From Arion vulgaris (taxonomy: Eukaryota > Mollusca > Gastropoda > Stylommatophora > Arionidae), in NCBI GenBank assembly GCA_020796225.1, contig CM036755.1:83585803-83649802 (forward strand): 64,000 nt of DNA, given 5' to 3'. The notes beneath the pieces are model-generated. The model was given only the letters and a program-made list of their open reading frames with translations. It did not search any database and was not told the origin of the DNA. This document shows, in pieces, positions 43,408-52,634 of this stretch. Position numbers and translations under genes: made by a program. Positions within the stretch are counted from its first letter, which is position 1; every line of letters starts with the position of its first letter.

Positions 43408-44699
43408 TTATAGGTTACATAGGGCCTGCAAGTAATTTCTCCATACCGCTCTATCCTGAGCAACTCGCTCAATCTCCTCCATGGAACTGAGACCGATATT
43501 TCCTGCCTCTCTCAGCAAAGTTCGTTTCAGGGTCTCCTTAGGTCGACCTCTCTTCTTGAACCCTTTGCATCCCACTTCAATGCCTGCTTTGATATTCGTT
43601 GATCATTTCTCCCCACGGTGTGCCCAACATATCTCCATCTTCTCTTCTTATAACTGTTGTCACTAGTGGATGACCAGACATGTCCCTGATTTCATCACTT
43701 CTCCTGAATTCGTTCCATTTTATATTCATTATTTTTCGCAGACATCTATTTTCAAATGCATTCAACTTGTTTTCTATATCTTTAGTCATTTTCCAACTCA
43801 CGCTGACATATGTTAGGATTGATACAACATTTGAATTGAAAATTCGTAATTTAGTTTTAATACTATATAACTTGCAGTTCCATATTTTATTGAGACTTTT
43901 AAAAGCTGATGTTGCTTTGCCAATTCGTATCATAGTTTCTTTTTTAACATTTCCTGTGCAATCAAACTTGCTACCTAAATAGGTTAACTGCTCTGTTATT
44001 TTATCATTTTAGATTCCAGTGTGATATCTGCATTACTTGCCATAGGTGTCTTCATTATATTTGTTTTTTCATGGCTTATCTGCAGTCCAACTTTTGATGC
44101 TATAGATGACAAGTTGTCTGTTTTTCTTTGCATATCTTGGTTGTTTCTACTTAACAAGGCAATATCATCTGCAAAATCCAAATCTTCTAGTTGACTATTT
44201 TCTACCCAATCGATGCCAGTTTCGCCCCTGCAACATTTTCACATCACCCAGTCAATGGCCCCTCCAAACAATAGCGGAGATAGAATACAGCCTTGCTTTA
44301 CTCCAGTTTCAACAATAAACCAGTCGCTGTGTCCACCATCAGTGCGAACTGCACACTGTGAACCATCATAGAGGCTCTTAATAATGTTTATTATTTTGTC
44401 TGGTATTCCATAGCATCTCAGAATATTCCACAGAGAGATTCTGTGTAGACTATCAAAGGCTTTTTTTTAAAATCGATGAAACTTAGTATGAGTGGTTGTT
44501 GCTTCTCAATATGTTCCTCCAAAATTAGTCGTAGGGTAATTATTTGGTCTAAGCAGCTTCTCCCACGTCTAAAACCAGCTTGTTCTTCTCTCAGGGTTGT
44601 GTCCACTGCTCCTTTGATTCTATTAAGAATGATTTTGCAGAAAGTCTTGGTCATTACTGATAATAGGGTGATCCCTCTCCTGTTGTTACAATCTTTGAG
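43408..44699 (-). pseudogene. RTE reverse transcriptase palm, thumb and C-terminal domain, multiply frameshifted
   Basis: This continues the element in four successive frames. Around 44,650-44,480 I read EEQAGFRRGRSCLDQI and LSFIDFKK. An eight-A run (T8 at 44,461-44,468 on plus) shifts the frame, after which RISLWNILRCYG and TGVKQGCILSPLLF follow. A TGA at 44,239-44,241 comes just before the catalytic LDFADDIALLS (FADD codons at 44,164-44,175). Another shift near 43,990 leads to RIGKATSAFKSLNKIW and ENRCLRKIMNIKW. A last shift near 43,640 leads to KRGRPKETLKR and ERVAQDRAVWRN, ending at TAA 43,408-43,410. The two catalytic aspartates of FADD are intact, but the broken frames rule out a functional enzyme. 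Several breaks sit in homopolymers, so one or two might be assembly errors. Confidence 0.88.
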
Positions 44700-46075
44700 A
44701 TCACCTTTTTGGGGATCTTAACAATTATTCCCTTCTTCCATTGATCTGGGACAGTTTCTTCTTCCCATACTTTATTAAATAGTTCTTGCACCTGGCTAAT
44801 AGTTGTATCATCAGCCGCTTTGAGCATTTCTGCAGTAATGTTGTCATCACCCGCTGCCTTATTGTTTATCAAGGAATTGATTGCCTCCTTGACCTCAGCT
44901 ACACTTATCATTTCTTTGTTAATTGGTAGGGAGCTGTTTCTTGCCGCTTCGTCAAACTTTAGTAGTACTGGTGGATCAGGTCTATTTAATATTTCTTCAA
45001 AATGTTCTGCCCATCTTTTCTTCTGCTCGGTGTCTGATGTTAGAACTTTACCATCTTTACTCTTGATTGGGCCACCCTTTGAAACAAAAGTTCCAGTAAG
45101 TTGTTTTAGTGTGTTGTATAGCATTTTACTGTTTCCAGTCTTAGCTGCTTTTTCCCCTTCTTCGGCCAGTCGATTGACATATGTTCTTTTATCTCTTCTA
45201 GCCGCTCTTTTCACGTCCTTGTCTTTTAGTCTATATTCCTCTTTAGCTTGGATTTCATCTGTTGCATCCTTAGTATTAAATATCGCTAGTTTCATCTTCC
45301 TTCTTACTTGAATACATTTCCATGTGTCATCGCTTATCCTGGGTTTTCTGTCTTTCGTCTTTAATCCTGCGCAACTATTTGCTGCTCCCAATAGTGTGTC
45401 CTTTATCTTAGTCCATTTGTCTTCAATGTTCTGTTCATTTTCACCATTGAGTAACTCGAACCTATTCTTAAGTTCGAGCTGATATTCCCTCTTTACCTCA
45501 TTATTTTGTAGTCTTTGACTGTCTATTCGCAGATGTTCTTTTTTAGTATGGTGAATTTTCAATTTCAGTTTCAATTTACCTATGCATAAATTATGATCAC
45601 TTCCTACATCTCCCCCTCTGTATGCACGGACATCCAGCAATGATGTTCTAAATTGTGTATTTACGCACATATGGTCAATCTGATTCCTGGTCACTCCATC
45701 TGGTGAGTGCCAAGTAAGTTTATGAATTTCCTTATGTGCAAAGATGGTACTTCCAATTACTAAGTTTGACAGCATACATAACTCCGCCAGTCTTTCTCCA
45801 TTCTCATTCATTGTGTTTATTCCTTGTTTTCCTATAGCTCTCTCTACCGCTACATTATCACTTCCAACATTGGCATTGAAGTCCCCCATTACTACTAACA
45901 GGTCATGTTTTTGGGTCTTGTTAATTTGATCTTGTAGTTGCTCATAAAATGTGTCTTTCTTATCATCGTCAGCCTCGTTTGTTGGTGCATAACACTGCAG
46001 TATTGTCATATTGACATGCCTGGTACTGAAGCGGGCTCTAATTATCCGACTCGAGATGGGTTCCCATTCTAACAT
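44700..46075 (-). pseudogene. RTE endonuclease (truncated), linker and start of reverse transcriptase
   Basis: Open on minus from 46,075 for about 457 codons before a frameshift. Residues 1 to about 170 are the C-terminal two thirds of an APE-type endonuclease. Visible active-site motifs are CYAPTN (residues 28-33), MGDFNANVG (D65 and N67), NQIDHM (D134) and GSDHN (D160, H161). The first Asn and Glu motifs of this enzyme class lie upstream and are lost to truncation. A charged linker follows, then at about residues 402-420 the reverse transcriptase opening block NKAAGDDNITAEMLK, and PDQWKKGIIVKIPKK. At the five-T run at about 44,706-44,710 (plus strand) the frame slips and the remaining codons to 44,654 are out of frame. 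The first Met is an internal codon of the parent protein, not a true start. The family nicks target DNA and primes reverse transcription from the nick. Confidence 0.9.
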
Positions 46076-46086
46076 GCTCTTAATTA

Positions 46087-46564
46087 ATTAATTAATAACT
46101 GAGCGAAATTTGTCACAGTTGGAACACAATACAGAGATGAACAGTAGATTAATTAATAACTGAACGAAATGGGTCACAGTTGGAATACAATATAGAGATG
46201 AACAGAAGATCAATACCTAAAAGAAATGGATCACGGTTGCAACACAATACAGAGATGAACACTACATCAATAACTAAAAGAAATGGGTCACAGTTGGAAC
46301 ACAATATAGAGATGAACAGTAGATCAAAAACAAAAAGAAATGGGTCACGGTTGGAACACAATACAGAGATGAAGATTAGATGTTTAACTGACAGAAATGG
46401 GTTACAGTTGGAACAGAATACAGAGATGAACAGTAGATTACTTAATAACTGAGCGAAATTGGTCACAGTTGGAACACAATACAGGGATGAACAGTAGATT
46501 AATCACTGAAAGAAATGGGTCACCGTAGAAACACAATACAGAGATGAACAGTAGATCAATAACT
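46087..46564. repeat. 57/61-bp array segment between the two retrotransposons
   Basis: The same monomer family as 31,257-43,379 resumes here for about 8 units, in the same orientation and with the same core words (cagttggaacacaatac, gatgaacagtagat). It ends with agatcaataact at 46,553-46,564, which is the left copy of the next element's target-site duplication. Minus-strand open frame 46,149-46,466 and plus-strand 46,180-46,452 are by-products of the 57-bp period. Confidence 0.95.
46553..46564. repeat. Target-site duplication, left copy
   Basis: agatcaataact, identical to 48,055-48,066 and to the matching part of the surrounding 57-bp monomer. It marks the 3' junction of the minus-strand retrotransposon. 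Confidence 0.9.
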
Positions 46565-46657
46565 TATGCTATGTTATGCGATCGACGTCATGGCACATTG
46601 GGCATTCCCATTCGTGCTCTGTCCTCCGTTGCAGCAGCCATCCCAAAGTCCATTTGC

Positions 46658-47704
46658 TCACAGTACCCATGAGAAGTTGATTACTATATCTCTCTCTCTA
46701 CCACGAAGACGACACTGTCTGGCATGTCCAAATTTAATACCTAATTCTCGAACTCGTTCCAGTGTCTGAGACCCGCCCATGTCACACAATTGAAAGCGTA
46801 CCGCATTGATGATATCGGCTCTGTCCATGCTTCTGCCCACTTGAGTCGGGGCACTGTTTGCAAGAGAGTCAGCACGCTCGTTACCCCGCACTCCAGCCGT
46901 TCCAGGCGTGTACAGCCAAGTCATTTTCTTGAGATGTGATCTCCGAATGCTGTTCACCCATTCCACCCGCATACTTCCAGATGCAATCAGTTGAAGCATA
47001 CTCATAGAGTCTGATATGATGATCGTATGGGTAACCTGTTGCTCAGCCACCCATGACAGAGCCCTGGAGGCAGCGGTGATCTCAATAGTCATGCTCGATG
47101 TCGTTGTCTCAAAAGCCCCGCAGTCGTCATGAAGTGTGCGACCGTTTCGTTGTGCTGAGTAAGCCCACGATGATCTGGTGCCACGCTTGACAGAGCCATC
47201 GGTGTAGATAATGATATCACCTGGGTGGGAGTGCTGATCCACGAGTGCAAGAATTTCTGCATTGACGACGCCCGGGGCCCATTCTCTACAGCGGCGTCCA
47301 AGTGTGCTGATAACCCTGGCGTAAGCAGTCATATCCTCTGATATAGGCATCCATTCGTCACCGTGCCTCAGCTCATCTAGAGTACAGACCTGTTTAATAA
47401 TATCCTCTGCCTCGGCCATCCAGGATCGACCTCTCTTCAATCGCCTTCCCTTGTTCTCATTTATGGATTTGTGCAGAGGATGATTTGTGTCCGCAGAAAC
47501 TCTCAGATACGCTTTTACCTGTGCAACTTTGTGTCTCCTGGCCATCGTTGGCAATCCAAGGACATAGCGCATTGCCTCACAAGAAGTGTCACGTGTGCAA
47601 CCGAGTATAAGCCTCATCGCTTCATTTTGGATCCTTTCTAACTTATCCAGCGATGTTCTGCTTACTGTTAAAAGACCAAGGCCATAGTCCACCACGCTCA
47701 GCAC
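46658..47704 (-). pseudogene. RNase H domain and C-terminal part of a non-LTR retrotransposon polyprotein
   Basis: A 348-codon open frame. Residues 1-60 (VVDYGLGLLTVSRTSLDKLE, IQNEAMRLILGCTRDT, MRYVLGLPTMARR) are the usual end of the reverse transcriptase region. RNase H spans about residues 163-285, with all four acidic catalytic positions present: YTDGS (D169), MTIEITAA (E208), IISDSMS (D232) and GNERADSLA (D279). The domain removes RNA from the RNA-DNA hybrid. The His of the usual G-H-x-G-V-x-G-N motif is Thr269 here (GTAGVRGNERAD), which should weaken activity. After about residue 325 the frame departs; a cysteine tail (EWECPMCHDVDRIT, then the stop at 46,569-46,571) is found in another frame at about 46,569-46,612. 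The first Met is not a real start. Confidence 0.9.
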
Positions 47705-47744
47705 TAGTCCCTGATAAAGAAAGAGTTTTAAGCGTTGCTCAATA

Positions 47745-48050
47745 TCCGCCCCGCCATAACTTTGAGAGCGGTTAGCCCTTTTCTTGCCTTTATGATTACG
47801 TTCTCAACATGGCTCTTAAATGACATGCTTCTGTCAACTGTTATTCCAAGATACTTTAGTGTTTCGGTTCTGTCAATGTCTTTGTTACACATGCTGACAA
47901 CCGGGGTAGGTGTCTTTACTATGTGAGTGTTAAGAGAGAACCATGTTAGAGAGGCCATTGCTGGGTTCACATTCGCTTCGAATTTATTGCACCAGTCACC
48001 AATCCTATTCAGTTCACACTGTAATGCAGATGCGATCTCATTTCTGTCCT
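47745..48050 (-). pseudogene. Reverse transcriptase thumb region of the RNase H-bearing element
   Basis: The minus frame reads through LNRIGDWCNKFEANVNPAM, FSLNTHIVKTPTPVVSM and TLKYLGITVDRSMSFKSHV, then ARKGLTALKVMAG. In this enzyme family that block follows the catalytic YADD motif (the WxxKW...N..K and LKYLGI.LD..L.W..H patterns). The frame breaks at a C run at about 47,748-47,752, where one base appears lost or gained; translation would otherwise continue into the RNase H reading frame starting just upstream of 47,704. Only 100 residues remain, so this piece is inactive alone. Confidence 0.85.
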
Positions 48051-48054
48051 TGCC

Positions 48055-48066
48055 AGATCAATAACT
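48055..48066. repeat. Target-site duplication, right copy
   Basis: agatcaataact, the second copy. It marks the truncated 5' junction of the retrotransposon, and the array continues from it without a gap. Confidence 0.9.
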
Positions 48067-48441
48067 GAAAGAAATAGGTAACGGTTGGAACACAATACAG
48101 AGATAAACAGTAGTTTAATAACTGAAAGAAATAGGTAACGGTTGGAACACAATACAGAGATAAACAGTAGTTTAATAACTGAAACAAATAGGTAACGGTT
48201 GGAACACAATACAGAGATAAACAGTAGTTTAATAACTGAAAGAAATAGGTAACGGTTGGAACACAATACAGAGATAAACAGTAGTTTAATAACTGAAAGA
48301 AATAGGTAACGGTTGGAACACAATACAGAGATAAACAGTAGTTTAATAACTGAAAGAAATAGGTAACGGTTGGAACACAATACAGAGATAAACAGTAGTT
48401 TAATAACTGAAAGAATTGTGTTACAGTTGAAACATAATAGA
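48055..48441. repeat. Homogeneous 57-bp subfamily array
   Basis: The 57/61-bp family resumes after the second retrotransposon, but as a distinct and nearly identical subfamily carrying aataggtaacggttgg and gataaacagtagtttaat. The word gtttaataactgaaa recurs at 48,113, 48,170, 48,227, 48,284, 48,341 and 48,398, exactly 57 bp apart, with one visible substitution. The last unit decays after about 48,411. The minus-strand frame 48,009-48,446 (LLFISVLCSNRYLFLSVIK repeated) is open only because 57 is divisible by three. Confidence 0.95.
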
Positions 48442-48511
48442 AACAACTTTCAAGAATAGAGAATAATTGTTCGCATTTCTTGTTGCCTTGAACGGACTGA
48501 GCACTACAGGC

Positions 48512-48560
48512 GAGAGAGAGAGAGAGAGAGAGATAGAGAGAAAGAGAGAGAGAAAGAGAG
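48512..48560. repeat. (GA)n microsatellite
   Basis: About 49 bp of GA repeats with a few TA and AA interruptions. Confidence 0.95.
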
Positions 48561-49841
48561 CGAAAATATAATGCTAAATCTGCAAGTTGAACAATAAAGG
48601 AAGAAACTATAGAATTTCTTAGCAGATAGAGATATGTGTAAAGATTAATTAGCGCGTTATCATAAACCCAATAGTATAGTCTCATCCACTGGTTTGAAGT
48701 TTACATTCTACTGAACAATACCAACGTGTATAAGGCGCAGTTCTAGGGACAACGTCACGCCAGGTTTAGTTAGATGGCACTATTTAACATCTTACTCCAC
48801 CTCCACGTGGTTACCGTGGAAACAGACAGCGGATCCTGCCTGGCTGAACGGTAGGATCGAAGGAAGGCTACAGGTGTGGTAGTAGTGCAAGTGCGGAAAA
48901 GTAATGCAGTGCCAAAAACCCTGAACAAAATGCACGAATCTCCTGGCCGAAGTCCGATGAAAAGTTTCCAAAATAGTTGCTGAAACGTAAGAAATAGCTG
49001 CGTACGTCTGTGAGCGAATGCCAACTCCCTTGAGAAAATAGCAGCACCAAATTCTAGCTGTAGGGCATGAATCAATGAGAACGATACGTAACAAATCAAC
49101 AGTCTAGGCAAGTGTCCTTGAAAACACCGTGACGTATCGTTGCGACACATGGGAAGATTGCGACAAACTCCGTATCAAAGGCCCAGCACAGATAAATTTA
49201 CTGCGTAAGATTGGTCAAGCGCAAATCCTAAAATTGCGTTTTTGTGCCTAACGAAACTGCCCTCCCTGGAACATCCGGGCAATGTACTGTTGCATTAACA
49301 ACTAACATCCCCGGAAGAATTAAGGTGCGTGATGTTGGCGAGCGCAAAACTTATGTTGCGTTGCTATCGCCGATTGAAACGACCCACTAAAATATATGTG
49401 AGCATCCCTAGTCCAGTGTTTCCTGGGGACAGGGAAAATGCAGAGTAGACATTGCAAATTGTCAAGTGCCGACACGTTCCCCGCAAACACTGAGAATACT
49501 CCTACTCAGGAACAAACTCACCGTGGATAGAAAAGTAAGGCAAATAATGCAAAGGCTTGACAGTTACAAACCCAAGCATTGGCGAAGGGCGATACTTTTT
49601 TGAACGCCGATCATCCTTCTTTAGCAAGATGACGTCCAAGTTAACAAACCCATCCGTCCCACAGTCTTAGGCCAAGTTACCCTAACAAATAAAATGTTGG
49701 CACTAAATCGAATGTGCTGGCCTAGTCACCATAGGCGCATAACTTAAAAACGCTCTTAGACTCAGATCACATACACAACACAAAAAGTGGTTTCATAAAT
49801 GGTCGATAGAGAGCGTTCGAAGAAGAACCATACTACTACTA
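48561..49841. other. CpG-rich single-copy stretch, unassigned
   Basis: The only long non-repetitive, GC-richer block in the right half. From about 48,720 to 49,790 I count around 50 CpG dinucleotides, close to what its base composition predicts, unlike the CpG-worn arrays around it. Minus-strand open frames overlap here in different frames (48,770-49,150, 48,792-49,094, 48,868-49,050), but none shows a domain or motif I recognise and they overlap one another, so I do not call a gene. It could be an exon-containing remnant, a young mobile element or a non-coding region. Confidence 0.45.
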
Positions 49842-51468
49842 CTTGTGACATGGATAAAAGAAATCATTGGATAATTGAGTAACATGGTATTGAAGATCAG
49901 TATTGTGACATGGATAAAAGAAATCATTGGATAATTGAGTAACATGGTATTGAAGATCAGTATTGTGACATGAATAAAAGAAATCATTGGATAATTGAGT
50001 AACATGGTATTGAAGATCAGTATTGTGACATGAATAAAAGAAATCATTGGATAATTGAGTAACATGGTATTGAAGATCAGTATTGTGACATGAATAAAAG
50101 AAATCATTGGATAATTGAGTAACATGGTATTGAAGATCAGTATTGTGACATGGATAAAAGAAATCATTGGATAATTGAGTAACATGGTATTGAAGATCAG
50201 TATTGTGACATGAATAAAAGAAATCATTGGATAATTGAGTAACATGGTATTGAAGATCAGTATTGTGACATGGATAAAAGAAATCATTGGATAATTGAGT
50301 AACATGGTATTGAAGATCAGTATTGTGACATGAATAAAAGAAATCATTGGATAATTGAGTAACATGGTATTGAAGATCAGTATTGTGACATGAATAAAAG
50401 AAATCATTGGATAATTGAGTAACATGGTATTGAAGATCAGTATTGTGACATGGATAAAAGAAATCATTGGATAATTGAGTAACATGGTATTGAAGATCAG
50501 TATTGTGACATGAATAAAAGAAATCATTGGATAATTGAGTAACATGGTATTGAAGATCAGTATTGTGACATGAATAAAAGAAATCATTGCATAATTGAGT
50601 AACATGGTATTGAAGATCAGTATTGTGACATGAATAAAAGAAATCATTGATAATTGAGTGACATGGTATTGAAGATCAGTATTGTGACATGAATAAAAGA
50701 AATCATTGGATAATTGAGTAACATGGTATTGAAGATCAGTATTGTGACATGAATAAAAGAAATCATTGGATAATTGAGTAACATGGTATTGAAGATCAGT
50801 ATTGTGACATGAATAAAAGAAATCATTGGATAATTGAGTAACATGGTATTGAAGATCAGTATTGTGACATGAATAAAAGAAATCATTGGATAATTGAGTA
50901 ACATGGTATTGAAGATCAGTATTGTGACATGAATAAAAGAAATCATTGGATAATTGAGTAACATGGTATTGAAGATCAGTATTGTGACATGAATAAAAGA
51001 AATCATTGGATAATTGAGTAACATGGTATTGAAGATCAGTATTATGACATGAATAAAAGAAATCATTGGATAATTGAGTAACATGGTATTGAAGATCAGT
51101 ATTGTGACATGGATAAAAGAAATCATTGGATAATTGAGTAACATGGTATTGAAGATCAGTATTGTGACATGGATAAAAGAAATCATTGGATAATTGAGTA
51201 ACATGGTATTGAAGATCAGTATTGTGACATGAATAAAAGAAATCATTGGATAATTGAGTAACATGGTATTGCAGATCAGTATTGTGACATGGGTAAAAGA
51301 AATCATTGGATAATTGAGTAACATGGTATTGAAGATCAGTATTGTGACATGGATAAAAGAAATCATTGGATAATTGAGTAACATGGTATTGAAGATCAGT
51401 ATTGTGACATGGATAAAAGAAATCATTGGATAATTGAGTAACATGGTATTGAAGATCAGTATTGTGAT
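49842..51468. repeat. 60-bp tandem array, 27 near-identical units
   Basis: Period exactly 60 bp (example 49,961-50,020), about 27 units with only a handful of changes. The one recurrent variant is G or A in gacatgRataaaag. The unit at about 50,641 has lost one base (attgat for attggat). Since 60 is divisible by three, the minus strand stays open as a 20-residue repeat, MISFIHVTILIFNTMLLNYP, in two frames separated by that deletion (49,793-50,647 and 50,644-51,444). The repeat is hydrophobic, but there is no flanking coding context, and I treat it as non-coding. Confidence 0.97.
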
Positions 51469-51489
51469 GTATACCTGCAGTAAATGAAT

Positions 51490-52398
51490 CTCAGAGAATG
51501 TATATCATATAACAAGAGATATGAACAGAGAATGTCATATCATATAACAAGAGATATGAACAGAGAATGTCATATCATATAACAAGAGATATGAACAGAG
51601 ACGGTATATCATATAACAAGAGATATGAACAGAGACGGTATATCATATAACAAGAGATATGAACAGAGAATGTATATCACATAATAAGAGATATGAACAG
51701 AGACTGTATATCATATAACAAGAGATATGAACAGAGAATGTATATCATATAACAAGAGATATGAACAGAGACGGTATATCATATAACAAGAGATATGAAA
51801 AAAGATTGTATATTATATAACAAGAGATATGCACAGAGACTGTATATCATATAACAAGAGATATGAACAGAGAGTGTATACCATATAACAAGAGATATGC
51901 ACAGAGAATGTATATCATATAACAAGAGATATGAATAGAGAATGTATATCATAGAACAAGAGATATGCACAGAGAATGTATACCAAACAACAAGAGATAT
52001 GAATAGAGAATGTATATCATATAAAAAGAGATATGCACAGAGAATGTATATCATATAACAAGAGATATGCACAGAGAATGTATATCATATAACAAGAGAT
52101 ATGCACAGAGAATGTATATCATATAACAAGAGATATGAACTGAGAATGTATATCATATAACAAGAGATATGAACAGAGAATGTATATCATATAACAAGAG
52201 ATATGAACAGAGCAGGTCATATAACAAGAGATATGAACAGAGCATGTCATATAACAAGAGATATGAACAGAGAATGTCATATAACAAGAGATATGAACAG
52301 AGAATTTATATCATATAACAAGAGATATGCACAGAGACTGTATATCCTATAACAAGAGATATGCACAGAGAATGTATATCATATAACAAGAGATACGA
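51490..52398. repeat. 34-bp tandem array, about 27 units
   Basis: Unit of 34 bp (example 52,144-52,177) with core words gtatatcatataacaag and agatatgaacagag; 35-bp and 26-bp variants occur (gaatgtcatataac at about 52,205-52,290). Units alternate between gaatgtata, gacggtata and gactgtata. As 34 is not divisible by three, the open frame at 51,779-52,072 (minus) cycles through frames and is a by-product. Confidence 0.95.
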
Positions 52399-52634
52399 AT
52401 AGAACAAAGAGAATTGATATACACGTAATGTGTTACAGTTGAAAGAAAACAGAAAAGTAACATGTGTCGTTTGTACATAATATTGCTTTGAAATGAATAA
52501 TATTGAATATATTCACTATGTTTATCACTTGCAGATCATTGGTTTAAAACACCGTCATATCGTAAGTACATTCCTTCATTCAAATACCATTCAGGAAACA
52601 ATCCTTATTAGTTCTGCAGATTTACGACACAAAT
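52399..52634. other. Single-copy linker
   Basis: AT-rich sequence between the 34-bp and the second 57-bp array; no feature recognised. Confidence 0.5.

Larger units (their letters stand above)
43380..46086 (-). mobile_element. 5'-truncated RTE-type non-LTR retrotransposon inserted in the 57/61-bp array
   Basis: A minus-strand element carries the order apurinic-type endonuclease, linker, reverse transcriptase, C-terminal domain. The 5' end is truncated inside the endonuclease near 46,080. The 3' end has a very short untranslated tail rich in ATTTT repeats next to the stop at 43,408-43,410, as is usual for RTE elements, which end in short simple repeats rather than long poly(A). The array monomer is interrupted after attaatt (43,373-43,379) and resumes with attaatt then aataact (46,087-46,100), so a target-site duplication of about 7 bp is likely. 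Its exact limits are blurred because the site is itself a TTAA repeat, and about 6 bp of extra TAATTA lies beside it. At least four frameshifts and one stop disrupt the coding region, so this copy cannot move itself. Confidence 0.92.
46565..48054 (-). mobile_element. 5'-truncated RNase H-bearing non-LTR retrotransposon with 12-bp target-site duplication
   Basis: A 1,490-bp minus-strand insertion within the 57-bp array. The word agatcaataact occurs directly before it (46,553-46,564) and directly after it (48,055-48,066). The array monomer normally has one copy of this word, so it is a perfect 12-bp target-site duplication. The remaining coding part is the reverse transcriptase thumb, an RNase H domain and a short cysteine-containing tail, the 3' portion of an I/Jockey-like or related RNase H-carrying element. 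The inferred stop TAG at 46,569-46,571 lies only 4 bp from the insertion edge, so there is practically no 3' untranslated region and no poly(A) tail; the end reads cataacatagcata. The polymerase active site is missing through 5' truncation. I cannot name the clade with certainty. Confidence 0.9.

Noticed and set aside
43481..43982. Plus-strand open frames opposite the RTE element
   Set aside because: They are antisense to recognised reverse transcriptase codons.
44820..45311. 163-codon plus-strand open frame
   Set aside because: Antisense shadow of the RTE endonuclease-linker frame on the minus strand.
48770..49150. 126-codon minus-strand open frame as a gene
   Set aside because: No recognisable domain; other open frames overlap it in different phases. 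Kept only as part of an unassigned CpG-rich stretch.
49793..51444. Two long hydrophobic minus-strand open frames (284 and 266 codons) as membrane protein genes
   Set aside because: They are exact translations of a 60-bp tandem unit, end with the array and have no flanking coding sequence or recognisable start context.
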